NCBI GenBank assembly: GCA_023391335.1
Contig: JAEWBG010000016.1
Location: forward strand, 1-42,750
Direction of reading: 5' to 3'
Length of the DNA stretch: 42,750 bases
Origin: Pseudomonadota bacterium
GTDB lineage: Bacteria; Pseudomonadota; Gammaproteobacteria; Steroidobacterales; Steroidobacteraceae
Made by a program: the position numbers and the translations under genes. How positions within the stretch are numbered: the first letter of the stretch is position 1; every line of letters begins with the position of its first letter. Of this stretch, positions 32,618-41,674 are shown piece after piece. The notes beneath the pieces are model-generated. The model was not told the origin of the DNA and searched no databases. It was given only the letters and a program-made list of their open reading frames with translations.

Positions 32618-33655
32618 TCAGGTGCTTTGTCGCTGCTTCAGTTCGAAGCCGAGTTCCACCCGGTGCTGTTCCACTGTGCGCCCCTCGATGAGGTCCAGCA
32701 CCATGTGTGCTGACTGCACTCCGATCTGAAAACGCGGCGTTGCAATCGTGGTGAGCGCCGGTACCGTGGATGCGGAAGCGGGCAAGTCGTTGAAGCCGCT
32801 GATCGCGAGTTGGTCGGGCACTTTGATGCCGCGTCTAAGGCATTCGAACAAGCCGCCTTGTGCAAGGTCGTCGTTGCAGAAGAACACAGCGTCCACGTCA
32901 GGTGCCTGCCTGAGTAGCCGCTCCAACAAGATGCCGCCGAGTGCGATGGACGATGGATCCGGCACCAGAAGCTCGCGTCGCGATTCGTACAACCCGACTT
33001 GGATCAATGCGTCGCGATACCCTCGCGCACGTGCGAGGGTGCGCGAGTCGAGTTGCGAGGCGACGAAGGCGATACGTCGCTTGCCGCGCTGAACCAAATG
33101 TTCCGTCATGGCTCGTCCAGCAGCTTCTTGCGAGAAGCCCACGCTGTAGGCACCTTCCCAATCGGCAAGCTCCATCATGTGGACGACCGGGATTTTGGTT
33201 TTCTCGATGAAGCGGCGCGTGGTCTCGCGAATGTTCAACCCCGTGAGCAACACTCCATCGGGATCGAATGCCAAATGTGCACGCACGAGTTCTTCTTCTT
33301 CCTCGTGCGAGTAGTTGGTGATACCGAGCAGCATCTGATATCCGCGCGGCCGCAGCACTTGTTCGATGCCGTTCAGCGTGTCGACGAAAACATTGTTGCC
33401 CAGGGTTGGCACCAACACCGAAACGATCATCGAATGGGCCGACGCAAGCGAACTTGCCGCACGGTTGCTCACGTAACCCATGTCGATCGCGATGCTGAGG
33501 ATCCGCTCGCGAACTTGAGGAGCGACCTTGTTCGGCCGGCGAAACGCGCGCGAGACGGTAATGGTCGAGACACCCGCGCTGCGAGCGACATCCTCTAAGG
33601 TTACCCGTCCGCTGCTAGAGGACCGCGTCCGTCGTTTGCTCTGCTTCGCAGTCAC
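32618..33655 (-). CDS. LacI-family transcriptional regulator
   Basis: 345 aa from GTG 33655, which has GGTGAG 6 nt upstream; a TTG at 33691 is the alternative. The LacI helix-turn-helix occurs as VTLEDVARSAGVSTITVSRA at ~18-37 with hinge RRPNKVAPQVRERI. A periplasmic-binding-protein-like sensor domain follows (LVPTLGNNVFVDTLNGIEQV; DPDGVLLTGLN; AVFFCNDDLAQGG; AISGFNDLPAS). The HTH and the hinge segment resemble the GntR (gluconate) branch of the family. Its probable operators are the three palindromes at 36938, 37081 and 37235. Likely ligand: an aldonate or sugar acid (inference from the downstream GntP). Confidence 0.92.
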   Translation of the reverse strand: MTAKQSKRRTRSSSSGRVTLEDVARSAGVSTITVSRAFRRPNKVAPQVRERILSIAIDMGYVSNRAASSLASAHSMIVSVLVPTLGNNVFVDTLNGIEQVLRPRGYQMLLGITNYSHEEEEELVRAHLAFDPDGVLLTGLNIRETTRRFIEKTKIPVVHMMELADWEGAYSVGFSQEAAGRAMTEHLVQRGKRRIAFVASQLDSRTLARARGYRDALIQVGLYESRRELLVPDPSSIALGGILLERLLRQAPDVDAVFFCNDDLAQGGLFECLRRGIKVPDQLAISGFNDLPASASTVPALTTIATPRFQIGVQSAHMVLDLIEGRTVEQHRVELGFELKQRQST

Positions 33656-33708
33656 TAGTTTCTCACCCGCATTCAAGCCAGCCGCATTCAAAGTTGCGTG
33701 TTGTTTTG

Positions 33709-33737
33709 GAACCTATCCCACCCCTTGAGATAGGTTC
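33709..33737. promoter_or_regulatory. Inverted repeat upstream of the LacI-family gene
   Basis: GAACCTATC (33709-33717) and GATAGGTTC (33729-33737) are perfect 9-bp arms with an 11-bp spacer. It is between the stop of the beta-helix gene and the LacI start and has no T tract. Could be an operator or a hairpin. Confidence 0.5.
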
Positions 33738-33797
33738 TGCCGTCCTTGGGGTTACATCCTAGCAGCGATTGGCTCCGTTCACCGCTTGCGAGATCAA

Positions 33798-36700
33798 CTA
33801 CTTCGAGACGCTGTAGATCGCATGCTGAGACAGCACATACAACGTACGCCGGTCTTCGCCGCCGAACACCAAGCCGATCGGCCGCTCGGGTACATCGATG
33901 CGTCCAATCGCTTGGCCCTTCGAGTCGTACACAAAGATCTGCCCATTCGCGACATAGACGCGTCCGTCCGGATCGGCGACGACAGCTTCACCGCCGCGAT
34001 TCGCAAAAGGCTTCAGATCGATCAAAGTACCGGCGGGACCCACCTTGCCCGAATACGTCATGTCTTCGGACTCGTTCGTGACGTAAATGCGATCGCCAAG
34101 CTTTGCCGTGACCAGTCCATGAGATTGCATCGCAGCGGACCAACGCCATCCATTGAAATCCAACGGGCCCTGATTGAATACGCGAAACGCCGGCAGGACT
34201 AGGCTGCCGTCAGGAGACACGTACTCTCGTGCCTTAGGCTCGCCCGCAAATTCGACGAACATTTCCGCCAGCGTTTTGAACTCATAAGTGTCTACGTCGA
34301 GTTGATCCTTGAACTCACCATTCACCCACCAGTTCTCGGGCAGCGCCACGAGTGCATTCGCGTGATCGCTGACTGGCGTCGGTTGAATCACCGTGAGTTC
34401 AGCCGGCGGTGCCTCGGGGTTGAAGCTATAGACCGTACCTTGCGCTCCTGCTGTAGAGAGCACCAGCAAATGACCCGAGCGATCGAACGCGATTTGAGTC
34501 GGATCCAAAGGGAACTCGCGCACGACTTCGAGCTTGCGTTGCGGTGACCAGCGATAGATGCGCGGATCATCGCGGTCGATGAAGTACAGCCGGCCTTGCG
34601 CATCGACCGCAGGGCTCACCAGTGCGTGGAAGTCATCGTTCAAGAGCTGCACGCGCATGCCATCGAAGGTCGAGGGCGCGACGCTCGCAGACGGACTCGT
34701 GACGTCCAGCACGGCGAATTCGCGTTCGCGTTCCTGGACTCCACTCGTCGCATCGACGATTGCGTTCTCGTACGGATAGCGGCTCACGCGCAGGAAGTTG
34801 ACGCATCCGTTCGCATCGCAAATCGGGATGCCGCTCTCGGCGTTTACGTGCACGTTACGAAAGCGGATGTTGGATGAATTCTGGATTTTTACTGCGGCAG
34901 GTGCGGGTGCGATGCTGCGTGTGACGCGGTACCCGTGATAGTTCGCGAACAAGATATTGGAAGAGTTGCGAATGTCGAGCGAAACGGACGCGGGACTCTC
35001 GCCGTATTCCTCTTCGGTTTGGAACGCGAGGAATTCCCAATTCGATACACGCTCGAGCACCAGTTCGTTGCGCACGTGGTGCTCGGCGGAGATTTCGTAA
35101 ACGTGGCCCGGCGTGCTGGTGTCCGAAACGTAGAAGCCCGAGTGCGCATACGTGTTCGGGGTCCAGCACGCGAAGAAGGTCCCGCCGCCGCCATCTTTCA
35201 CCCAAATGCTGGGGTATTGACCGTTCCAGCGATTGCGCGGATCGCCATCTGCGCTGTGATTGGCGTTGTAGGGATCCAATCGCACGCCGGTGGCGAGTGC
35301 GGTTCCATGCCCGCCTTGGATTTTGACGTCCGACATCAGCGAGTTCGCGCCGGCATGCCACATCACTGCAGTGGCGCGAGGATTCACTCCTCCGGTGAAA
35401 ACGCCCAAACCGAAGACGATGTTGTCCCCGCCGCGCGGTGCTTCAATGAGCGCCATGGGAGCGCCGACGCCCGAAAAACGCTCGGTGTTTTCAGCCAACA
35501 CGATTTGTGTCTGGCTCGGATGCAGGCCGATCAGCACGGTATCGGGCTTCAACAAGAGCGTGTCGCTGACGAGATAGCGGCCCGATGGGAAATATAGAAC
35601 GCGATGACTTGCAATGGCTTGCTGCAATGCTTGCGTGTCGTCCGTGGTGCCATCGCCTTTGGCGCCGAGCGTTTTCACGCTGGTCCATTGGTTGACGCTG
35701 GGTAGCTGTCGAATTGCTCGCTCCGATTGCGGTTTCGCGGACGAGGCGGTCGCGTCCATTTGGGTTTCGAAATGACCCATTTGGCCAAGCGCTGGAATCA
35801 CCAATCCATGCGAGAAGGACTTCACCGTGTAGTTCGCGCCGCGTCCCGCGACGGTCTTGCCGCTATCTCTGAAGCGAGCGAACACGGGCACGTTCGCAGC
35901 CGTGGCGTTTTCGAAACCGATTTGCGTGTACGCAGAGTCTTCGTTGCTGATCAGGACCGCGGCACGCGAGACGTTCTGGAAGTGAACGTTCTTGCCCCAT
36001 AGCCAGTCGCCGTAACCGCGATCGATGTCGATCGCAATGGGCGTGTTCGAGAATTGGACGTTGGCCAGCGTGAGGCCTGCTTCGTGTTCGCGAATGGCGG
36101 CTTCGCGTTGACCGGTAAACGTCGAATCGACGAGCGTGAATTGCCACGCAGGAGAGGTCTTCTCGGTGAGGATTCCATAGCGCCCACCGACGAAATGCAG
36201 ATCTTCAGCCTCGTTCCCCACTTGATACACGCCGGCAAGGCCGGAGCCAAGGTTGAAATTCATGTGACTGAGAAATGCGTGCTGCGCCACGTGAAAGCGC
36301 ACACCCACGGCACCCGAATTGCCGTCGCCGATGCGAATATCGACGTTGCTCAGCGCGGAGAGGAATGTGGCGGAATTGGCATCCTGAATCGATGCATCGA
36401 AGGGCACACTGTTCGCCACCGGGAAGACTGGTTGCCGCTCAGACTTCGGGCCCGCGCCGGTGAAGACGACCATGGCGGCGACGCCCTTATCGAAGCCCGG
36501 CGTGCGATCCGGTAGCTCTAAGACAGGACGCGTTGCGCCGACACCGAAAATGCGAACCGCCGGCCAGACGAATAACGTCCTGGTGATTTTGTAACGACCC
36601 GACGGCAAGAACACCACCCCGCCAGCGCCATTGTTGCGCGCCTGATCGATTGCACTTTGAATTGCTTGTGCATCGTCACGGGCACCATCGCGTGTGACGC

Positions 36701-36851
36701 GAATCGCGGTTGGGTCAGGTGGGGCAGCGGTGTAAACCGATTTTCCAGTGGCCGCCATGCTGACGGAACTGGCAGCCACCATCGAAATCAATGCTGCGCG
36801 ACCTACATGCATCGAAACGCGCTTAACAATCAGCTTCGCCAAGTCGGTCAT
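33798..36851 (-). CDS. Secreted double beta-helix (GH55/pectate-lyase-3-like) protein fused to a beta-propeller lactonase-like domain
   Basis: 1017 aa from ATG 36851: AAGGTG 7 nt upstream and the signal segment AALISMVAASSVSMA fit; longer starts translate the operator region. Two tandem beta-helix halves, each opening with the same motif, DGARDDAQAIQSAIDQA (~55) and DGTTDDTQALQQAIASH (~415), and FLPSGRYKI / YFPSGRYLV. This duplicated form is that of GH55 exo-beta-1,3-glucanases or polygalacturonase-like enzymes. From ~780 a propeller of SMP-30/gluconolactonase type follows (DAQGRLYFIDRDDPRIYRWS, RPIGLVFGGEDRRTLYVLS). It is therefore a candidate two-activity enzyme: glycan cleavage plus lactone hydrolysis. 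Catalytic residues could not be assigned. Likely extracellular or periplasmic; induced through the neighbouring operators. Confidence 0.82.
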   Translation of the reverse strand: MTDLAKLIVKRVSMHVGRAALISMVAASSVSMAATGKSVYTAAPPDPTAIRVTRDGARDDAQAIQSAIDQARNNGAGGVVFLPSGRYKITRTLFVWPAVRIFGVGATRPVLELPDRTPGFDKGVAAMVVFTGAGPKSERQPVFPVANSVPFDASIQDANSATFLSALSNVDIRIGDGNSGAVGVRFHVAQHAFLSHMNFNLGSGLAGVYQVGNEAEDLHFVGGRYGILTEKTSPAWQFTLVDSTFTGQREAAIREHEAGLTLANVQFSNTPIAIDIDRGYGDWLWGKNVHFQNVSRAAVLISNEDSAYTQIGFENATAANVPVFARFRDSGKTVAGRGANYTVKSFSHGLVIPALGQMGHFETQMDATASSAKPQSERAIRQLPSVNQWTSVKTLGAKGDGTTDDTQALQQAIASHRVLYFPSGRYLVSDTLLLKPDTVLIGLHPSQTQIVLAENTERFSGVGAPMALIEAPRGGDNIVFGLGVFTGGVNPRATAVMWHAGANSLMSDVKIQGGHGTALATGVRLDPYNANHSADGDPRNRWNGQYPSIWVKDGGGGTFFACWTPNTYAHSGFYVSDTSTPGHVYEISAEHHVRNELVLERVSNWEFLAFQTEEEYGESPASVSLDIRNSSNILFANYHGYRVTRSIAPAPAAVKIQNSSNIRFRNVHVNAESGIPICDANGCVNFLRVSRYPYENAIVDATSGVQEREREFAVLDVTSPSASVAPSTFDGMRVQLLNDDFHALVSPAVDAQGRLYFIDRDDPRIYRWSPQRKLEVVREFPLDPTQIAFDRSGHLLVLSTAGAQGTVYSFNPEAPPAELTVIQPTPVSDHANALVALPENWWVNGEFKDQLDVDTYEFKTLAEMFVEFAGEPKAREYVSPDGSLVLPAFRVFNQGPLDFNGWRWSAAMQSHGLVTAKLGDRIYVTNESEDMTYSGKVGPAGTLIDLKPFANRGGEAVVADPDGRVYVANGQIFVYDSKGQAIGRIDVPERPIGLVFGGEDRRTLYVLSQHAIYSVSK

Positions 36852-36937
36852 CGTTTTCACCTTCGTCGGGCCTGAGTGATTCGTCATGTCGAGGCGTAGA
36901 ACCGCAGCGTGTTGGGAAGCGAAAGGGGGCCACGACC

Positions 36938-36953
36938 GTGACAGCGCTACCAT
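36938..36953 (-). promoter_or_regulatory. LacI-type operator 1 (beta-helix gene side)
   Basis: On the minus strand ATGGTAGCGCTGTCAC. It directly follows a possible -10 box TGATAT (36957-36952), so it would cover the transcription start of the beta-helix gene. Same pattern as 37081 and 37235. Confidence 0.75.
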
Positions 36954-36974
36954 ATCACACTCCTTTTCGAACCT

Positions 36975-36987
36975 AGCTTTGAAAGCT
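36975..36987. promoter_or_regulatory. Palindrome AGCTTT-G-AAAGCT
   Basis: Perfect 6-bp arms with one central base, 124 bp upstream of the beta-helix gene. Possibly a second type of regulator site; otherwise unexplained. Confidence 0.35.
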
Positions 36988-37042
36988 GTATCGGTTTGGT
37001 GTCGAACCTCGATGCCTTCGGCGGGAGGGGTGGGTCGCGGGT

Positions 37043-37072
37043 TTGACAAGCGGCTTACCTGCCCGTTAATGT
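37043..37072 (+). promoter_or_regulatory. Promoter of the TonB receptor gene
   Basis: TTGACA at 37043-37048 and TAATGT at 37067-37072, separated by 18 bp. Predicted start about 37079, immediately before operator 2. Confidence 0.6.
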
Positions 37073-37080
37073 TGGCTCGG

Positions 37081-37096
37081 ATGCTAGCGCTGTCAT
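37081..37096 (+). promoter_or_regulatory. LacI-type operator 2 (receptor side)
   Basis: ATGCTAGCGCTGTCAT, an imperfect palindrome with AGCGCT centre, at the predicted transcription start of the receptor gene. Confidence 0.8.
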
Positions 37097-37234
37097 CAAC
37101 TGACAACCCGGGCCAAGGATGTAGAGGGAAACCGGGTTGGCGGTCCGGGTCGTGTCGGCCGCCATTTATAGGCTGGTTTGCATTACCTGGCGTTCGCCTG
37201 CGTGGATTAGTGCCTCTCCGTGCAGCGTGGCGAA

Positions 37235-37250
37235 ATGTTAGCGCTGGCAT
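37235..37250 (+). promoter_or_regulatory. LacI-type operator 3 (receptor leader)
   Basis: ATGTTAGCGCTGGCAT, 27 bp before the receptor start codon. The 154-bp spacing from operator 2 would allow loop formation. Confidence 0.78.
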
Positions 37251-37276
37251 CCGCAATCAAATAATTGGGGGTCGAT

Positions 37277-40189
37277 ATGTCGAAGATAAGAAGACGACTG
37301 TTCCTGTCAGCCTCGGCGCTGGCGTTTGCACCGTACGCGGTGGCGCAGACTGCGCCGGCATCCACGGGCGACACGAGCGGACCTGAAGAAGTGGTGGTCA
37401 CCGGCTCGCGCCTGACGTCACGCAACTTCGTTCAGCCAACACCGACGTCCGTCGTGACGACTGAGGACATCGAGAAAACCGCACAACCGAACATCTTTAC
37501 CGCGATCGTGCAGTTGCCTTCCTTGCAAGGCAGCAGCGGCCGCAGCGTTAACACGTTCAGCACCAGCAGCGGTTTGCAGGGTTTGAGCTCGTTCAGTTTG
37601 CGCGGGTTGGGTGCGATTCGAACGTTGACCCTGCTCGATGGTCAGCGAGTCGTGGGCGCCAACGTCACTGGCGTCACCGATGTGAGTCAATTTCCGCAAC
37701 TGCTCATCAAGCGCGTCGATGTCGTCACCGGCGGTGCGTCCGCCTCTTACGGCTCAGATGCAGTCGGCGGCGTGGTGAACTTCGTCACCGATACCGACTT
37801 CACTGGATTTAAGAGCAACGTCGAAGTCGGCGAAACGACCTATCACGACGACCAGAATGTCACTGTGCAAGCCGCGTGGGGCGCCAAGTTCTTCGACGAT
37901 CGATTGCACACGCAGCTCAGCATCGAACACAGCGCGGAGGACGGCGTTCCCAATCCGGGCTTCGGCGTCGACAACGGTCCGAACGGTCGTGACTGGTTTG
38001 CGGATTCCGCGTTTCAATCGCGGCCCATCAGTCAGACGACCGATGGACGCCCGCAGCTGTTCTACATCGAGAACGCACAGCAATTTCAGTATGCGAAGTA
38101 CGGCCTGATCACCAAGGGTCCGCTGCAAGGCACGGCTTTTGGATTCAACGGCGCTCCCTACCAGTTTCAATACGGCTCTAACGGCGTGCCCGATGGCAAC
38201 GGCGGCGTCACGGGGTGCATCACTCCGTTCTGCGTCGGCGGCGATCTGAGCGGCGTTATGAGCAACGGCACCAGCCTGGCTTCGAAGCTCGAACGCAACG
38301 TGGGGTACGCCCGCATCGGATTCGATATCGCGGACAATCACGAGGTCTACGTTACTTACAATGCAGCGCGCGTGGACTCGCAGAATTCTCCGAATCCAGG
38401 TGCCCCGAAAAACGCCAACCTGACCATTCAGTGTTCGAATCCGTATTTGCCCGCGTCGATTCAGCAAGCTTGTATCGACAACAACATCACGAGCTTTCAG
38501 TTCGGCACGTCCAATGCTGAATTCCCGGAGTTCATCCAAGTCAAACCGAAGCGCGAACAACAGCGCGCGGTTCTAGGCCTGAATGGCAAGTTCGACATCG
38601 CTGGGAAGACGTGGTCGTACAACTCGTACTACGAGTACGGCAAGAACACGACGGACCTTCACGTCGAGAACATCTCGCTCACGCCGCGCTTCAACGCGGC
38701 AATCGATGCGACGTTGGATGCCAACGGCAATATCGTTTGCCGCAATGCCGCGGCGCGAGCTGCTGGTTGCTCGCCGTTGAATGTCATCGGCGACGTGACG
38801 CCAAGCCATTCTTCGATCGCGTATGTGCTGCCTGAAAACGGTCCTTACCAGTTGACGCACTCGACTCAGGAAGTGTTGAGCTTCAACGTTTCCGGCGAGC
38901 CGTTCTCGTCTTGGGCAGGTCCCATCGGCATCGCAGCGGGCGTTGAAGGACGCCGCGAGTGGTACCGCGTGAAAGCGGATCCGTATGGCAATGGCGTGAC
39001 TGCCAACAATCCGAATACCACTGAATATCCGGCGGATCCTGTGGTAAATCCGGCAGGTAACAACTGGTACGCCGGCAACTACCACGATGGCGAAGGCTCC
39101 TATAACGTGAAGGAAGGCTATCTAGAAACCAACATTCCGCTGTTCGAATCGGATTCGTTGGGTTCGGGTAACTTGAACCTCGCCGGCCGTGCCACGGATT
39201 ACAGCACTGCAGGTAAGGTCAACACGTGGAAGATCGGCGGCAACTGGAAGACCGGCTTCGATGGCCTGATGTTCCGCGCGGTGATATCGCGCGACGTTCG
39301 TGCGCCGAACTTGAGCGAATTGTTCGCGGCGCCCACCGTGACCAACAACACCGTCAACAACAACGGCAGCACGGTCACCATCCTGCAGCAGTCAGTCGGT
39401 AATACCGACCTGCGTCCTGAAGTCGCTCGCAACAAAACGTTTGGCATCGTGTTGTCGGAACCGTCGTGGCTGCCGGGATTCAACGCATCGTTCGACTATT
39501 ACGACATCAAAGTGGATGACGTGATTTCGACCCTGGGCGCACAGCAGGAAGTGGATCTGTGTAACGCGGGCAATCAAGAACTCTGCGGTGCGATGTTGTT
39601 GACGAGCACGGTGCCGAACACGAACTTCGTGCGATTGCAGGCGTTCAATCTCGCATCGATGCGCAACAAGGGATTCGACATCGAGCTTTCATATGTGACG
39701 CGACCGATCGGCCCGGGCACGATCACGGCGCGACTGCTCGCGACACATACGATCAGCTTCCTCACCGACTCGGGCGTGCTCGGCACGATTCCAACCGAAA
39801 GCGCAGGCGTCAATCTAGGATCCACTCCGGATTGGAAGGCGCTTGCGATCCAGGCTTGGGACACCGATTCGTTCAACTTCACGCTCAGTGAGCGTTGGTT
39901 CAGCGATGGCGTGTACAGCAACGAGTTCATCGAGTGTCAAACGAACTGCCCAGTCTCGACGGCGATTCACCCGACGGTCGACAAGAACGACATGAAGGGT
40001 GCGTTCTATGTGGACGTTGGCGGTGCGTACAAGGTGAACGATAGCCTTGGCGTCTACTTCAAGGTCGACAACCTGTTTGACAAGGGACCGGAACCGGCGC
40101 CGCAGACTGGTACGGGACAAGGCACGAATCCTTTCCTCTACGACATTCTCGGTCGTATGTATCGATTGGGATTCCGCCTGAACTTCTAA
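37277..40189 (+). CDS. TonB-dependent receptor of the carbohydrate locus
   Basis: 970 aa from ATG 37277 (GGGGG upstream; a TTG 12 bp earlier is less likely). The signal peptide RRRLFLSASALAFAPYAVAQ is followed by TonB box EEVVVTGSR and plug domain with PNIFTAIVQLPSLQGSSG, SLRGLGAIRTLTLLDGQRVV and VVTGGASASYGSDAVGGVVN, the typical plug motifs. The long barrel ends YRLGFRLNF with terminal Phe. Divergent from the beta-helix enzyme gene through a 425-bp region with three operators, so it presumably imports the oligosaccharides released by that enzyme (inference). A strong terminator follows. Confidence 0.94.
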   Translation: MSKIRRRLFLSASALAFAPYAVAQTAPASTGDTSGPEEVVVTGSRLTSRNFVQPTPTSVVTTEDIEKTAQPNIFTAIVQLPSLQGSSGRSVNTFSTSSGLQGLSSFSLRGLGAIRTLTLLDGQRVVGANVTGVTDVSQFPQLLIKRVDVVTGGASASYGSDAVGGVVNFVTDTDFTGFKSNVEVGETTYHDDQNVTVQAAWGAKFFDDRLHTQLSIEHSAEDGVPNPGFGVDNGPNGRDWFADSAFQSRPISQTTDGRPQLFYIENAQQFQYAKYGLITKGPLQGTAFGFNGAPYQFQYGSNGVPDGNGGVTGCITPFCVGGDLSGVMSNGTSLASKLERNVGYARIGFDIADNHEVYVTYNAARVDSQNSPNPGAPKNANLTIQCSNPYLPASIQQACIDNNITSFQFGTSNAEFPEFIQVKPKREQQRAVLGLNGKFDIAGKTWSYNSYYEYGKNTTDLHVENISLTPRFNAAIDATLDANGNIVCRNAAARAAGCSPLNVIGDVTPSHSSIAYVLPENGPYQLTHSTQEVLSFNVSGEPFSSWAGPIGIAAGVEGRREWYRVKADPYGNGVTANNPNTTEYPADPVVNPAGNNWYAGNYHDGEGSYNVKEGYLETNIPLFESDSLGSGNLNLAGRATDYSTAGKVNTWKIGGNWKTGFDGLMFRAVISRDVRAPNLSELFAAPTVTNNTVNNNGSTVTILQQSVGNTDLRPEVARNKTFGIVLSEPSWLPGFNASFDYYDIKVDDVISTLGAQQEVDLCNAGNQELCGAMLLTSTVPNTNFVRLQAFNLASMRNKGFDIELSYVTRPIGPGTITARLLATHTISFLTDSGVLGTIPTESAGVNLGSTPDWKALAIQAWDTDSFNFTLSERWFSDGVYSNEFIECQTNCPVSTAIHPTVDKNDMKGAFYVDVGGAYKVNDSLGVYFKVDNLFDKGPEPAPQTGTGQGTNPFLYDILGRMYRLGFRLNF

Positions 40190-40197
40190 GAGCGCAG

Positions 40198-40233
40198 AGA
40201 GCTGCGGCCCGCAAGGGTCGCAGCTCTTTTTCT
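40198..40233 (+). terminator. Rho-independent terminator of the receptor gene
   Basis: Thirteen-bp stem: AGAGCTGCG / CGCAGCTCT continuing into GCCC/GGGT with GCAA tetraloop (40198-40227), then TTTTCT. A second weak hairpin CGTCC-TTTCG-GGACG plus TTTT follows at 40238-40256. Confidence 0.92.
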
Positions 40234-40280
40234 ATCGCGTCCTTTCGGGACGTTTTCAATTTTCATGTGCGTCGTGGCAG

Positions 40281-40311
40281 TCATCCGATGAGCGGATGAG
40301 GGCGCTGTCTG
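40281..40311. promoter_or_regulatory. Possible operators upstream of the GntP gene
   Basis: Perfect inverted repeat TCATCCG-ATGAG-CGGATGA (40281-40299). Overlapping it, ATGAGGGCGCTGTCTG (40296-40311) matches one half plus core of the operator motif ATGNTAGCGCTGKCAY, with mismatches in the right half. Both are weaker than the upstream sites. Confidence 0.4.
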
Positions 40312-40357
40312 TCACCCGCGAGCGATGATCGCGGCGCCACTCAAGAGAGATTCGGCT

Positions 40358-41674
40358 GTGGAAATGGTTTATGTGCTGGCTTCGATTCTGCTGCTCATCG
40401 TGCTGATCACGTGGGCGAAGATTCATCCGTTCTTGGCCTTTCTCATTGCTTCGATGTTCGCGGGTGTCGTGCTCTCGATTCCGTTGATCCAAATACCGAG
40501 CGTGCTCGAGCGCGGCATCGGTAACACGCTCAATTCGCTACTCGGGATCATCTGTTTGGGTGCGATGTTCGGCAAGCTCGTCGCGCAGAGCGGTGCTGCC
40601 CAAAAAATCGCATCGGTGTTGGTCAATCTCTTCGGCGTGCGCTATGTCACGTGGGCAATGATGCTGACGGGATTCATCGTCGGTATCCCGCTCTTCTACA
40701 ACGTCGGCTTCGTGCTGCTCGTCCCGTTGATCTTCTCGGTTGCGATTCAGTCTGGCCTGCCGCCGGTGTATTTGGGCGTTGCGCTGCTCTCATCGCTTTC
40801 GGTCACGCACGGGTTCTTGCCGCCCCATCCATCGCCGACTGCGATGATTCCGATGTTCAACGCAAGCATGAGCACCACCTTGATATATGGATTCATGGTT
40901 GCCGTGCCGGCGATGGTGATTGCGGGCCCGGTGTTTGCGCGGTTTTTTCGTCACTCGCGTTCGCAGCCGCTGGCGTTGTTCGTGGCCGATCCCATTCCCG
41001 ATGAGCAACTGCCGAGCGCATTCAATTGCTTTGCAACTTCGCTCCTGCCCGTGGTGCTGATTGCGAGTGCTGCGTTGTTGCCCGCGCCAAATGCCGCTGA
41101 ACCGAGCTACTACGGCTTGCTGCGATTTCTAAGTCAACCGTTGGTGGTGATGCTTTTATCGTTGGCGATTGCGACTGTCACGCTGGGGCTGTCGCGCGGG
41201 GCGAGGATCCAGGCGTTGATGGATCAATACAGCGCCGCGGTGAAAGAAATTGCCGTGATCCTCCTCATCGTCGCCGGTGCGGGTGCGCTCAAAGAAGTCT
41301 TTGATGCAAGCGGCGTCAGCAAGAGCATCTCGACTCTGCTGCAAGGGTTGCCGATCAATCCGCTGATCCTTGGCTGGCTCATGGCGCTCCTCATCCGCGT
41401 GAGCCTCGGCTCTGCAACGGTCGCAGGACTCACCGCCGCCGGCATCATGGGACCCGTCGTTGCCGCAAATCCGAGTGTGAATCCCAACCTCATGGTGCTC
41501 GCCATCGGCGCCGGCAGCCTGATGTTTTCTCACGTCAACGATTCGGGCTTCTGGATGTTCAAAGAGTATTTCAACTTGAGCATCAAACAGACACTCGCCT
41601 CGTGGTCTCTGATGGAAGGCATCGTTGGTGTCGTGGGCATTATCGGCGTGCTGATCTTGGATCGGTTCGTCTAG
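40358..41674 (+). CDS. GntP-family permease (gluconate/aldonate:H+ symporter)
   Basis: 438 aa from GTG 40358, which has AGAGAG upstream; ATG 40325 and ATG 40364 are alternatives. Twelve or more membrane segments and GntP hallmarks: LLGIICLGAMFGKLVAQSG, GFIVGIPLFYNVGFVLLVPL, HGFLPPHPSPTA, GSATVAGLTAAGIMGP and SHVNDSGFWMFKEYF. GntP proteins take up gluconate and related sugar acids by proton symport. Located behind the receptor terminator, so it has its own promoter or weak readthrough. It supports the idea that this locus ends in uptake of a sugar acid. Confidence 0.92.
   Translation: MEMVYVLASILLLIVLITWAKIHPFLAFLIASMFAGVVLSIPLIQIPSVLERGIGNTLNSLLGIICLGAMFGKLVAQSGAAQKIASVLVNLFGVRYVTWAMMLTGFIVGIPLFYNVGFVLLVPLIFSVAIQSGLPPVYLGVALLSSLSVTHGFLPPHPSPTAMIPMFNASMSTTLIYGFMVAVPAMVIAGPVFARFFRHSRSQPLALFVADPIPDEQLPSAFNCFATSLLPVVLIASAALLPAPNAAEPSYYGLLRFLSQPLVVMLLSLAIATVTLGLSRGARIQALMDQYSAAVKEIAVILLIVAGAGALKEVFDASGVSKSISTLLQGLPINPLILGWLMALLIRVSLGSATVAGLTAAGIMGPVVAANPSVNPNLMVLAIGAGSLMFSHVNDSGFWMFKEYFNLSIKQTLASWSLMEGIVGVVGIIGVLILDRFV

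Noticed and set aside
36852..37256. N-terminal 135-residue extension of the beta-helix protein
   Set aside because: It translates the divergent promoter with its operators; the start at 36851 has a ribosome site and signal peptide.
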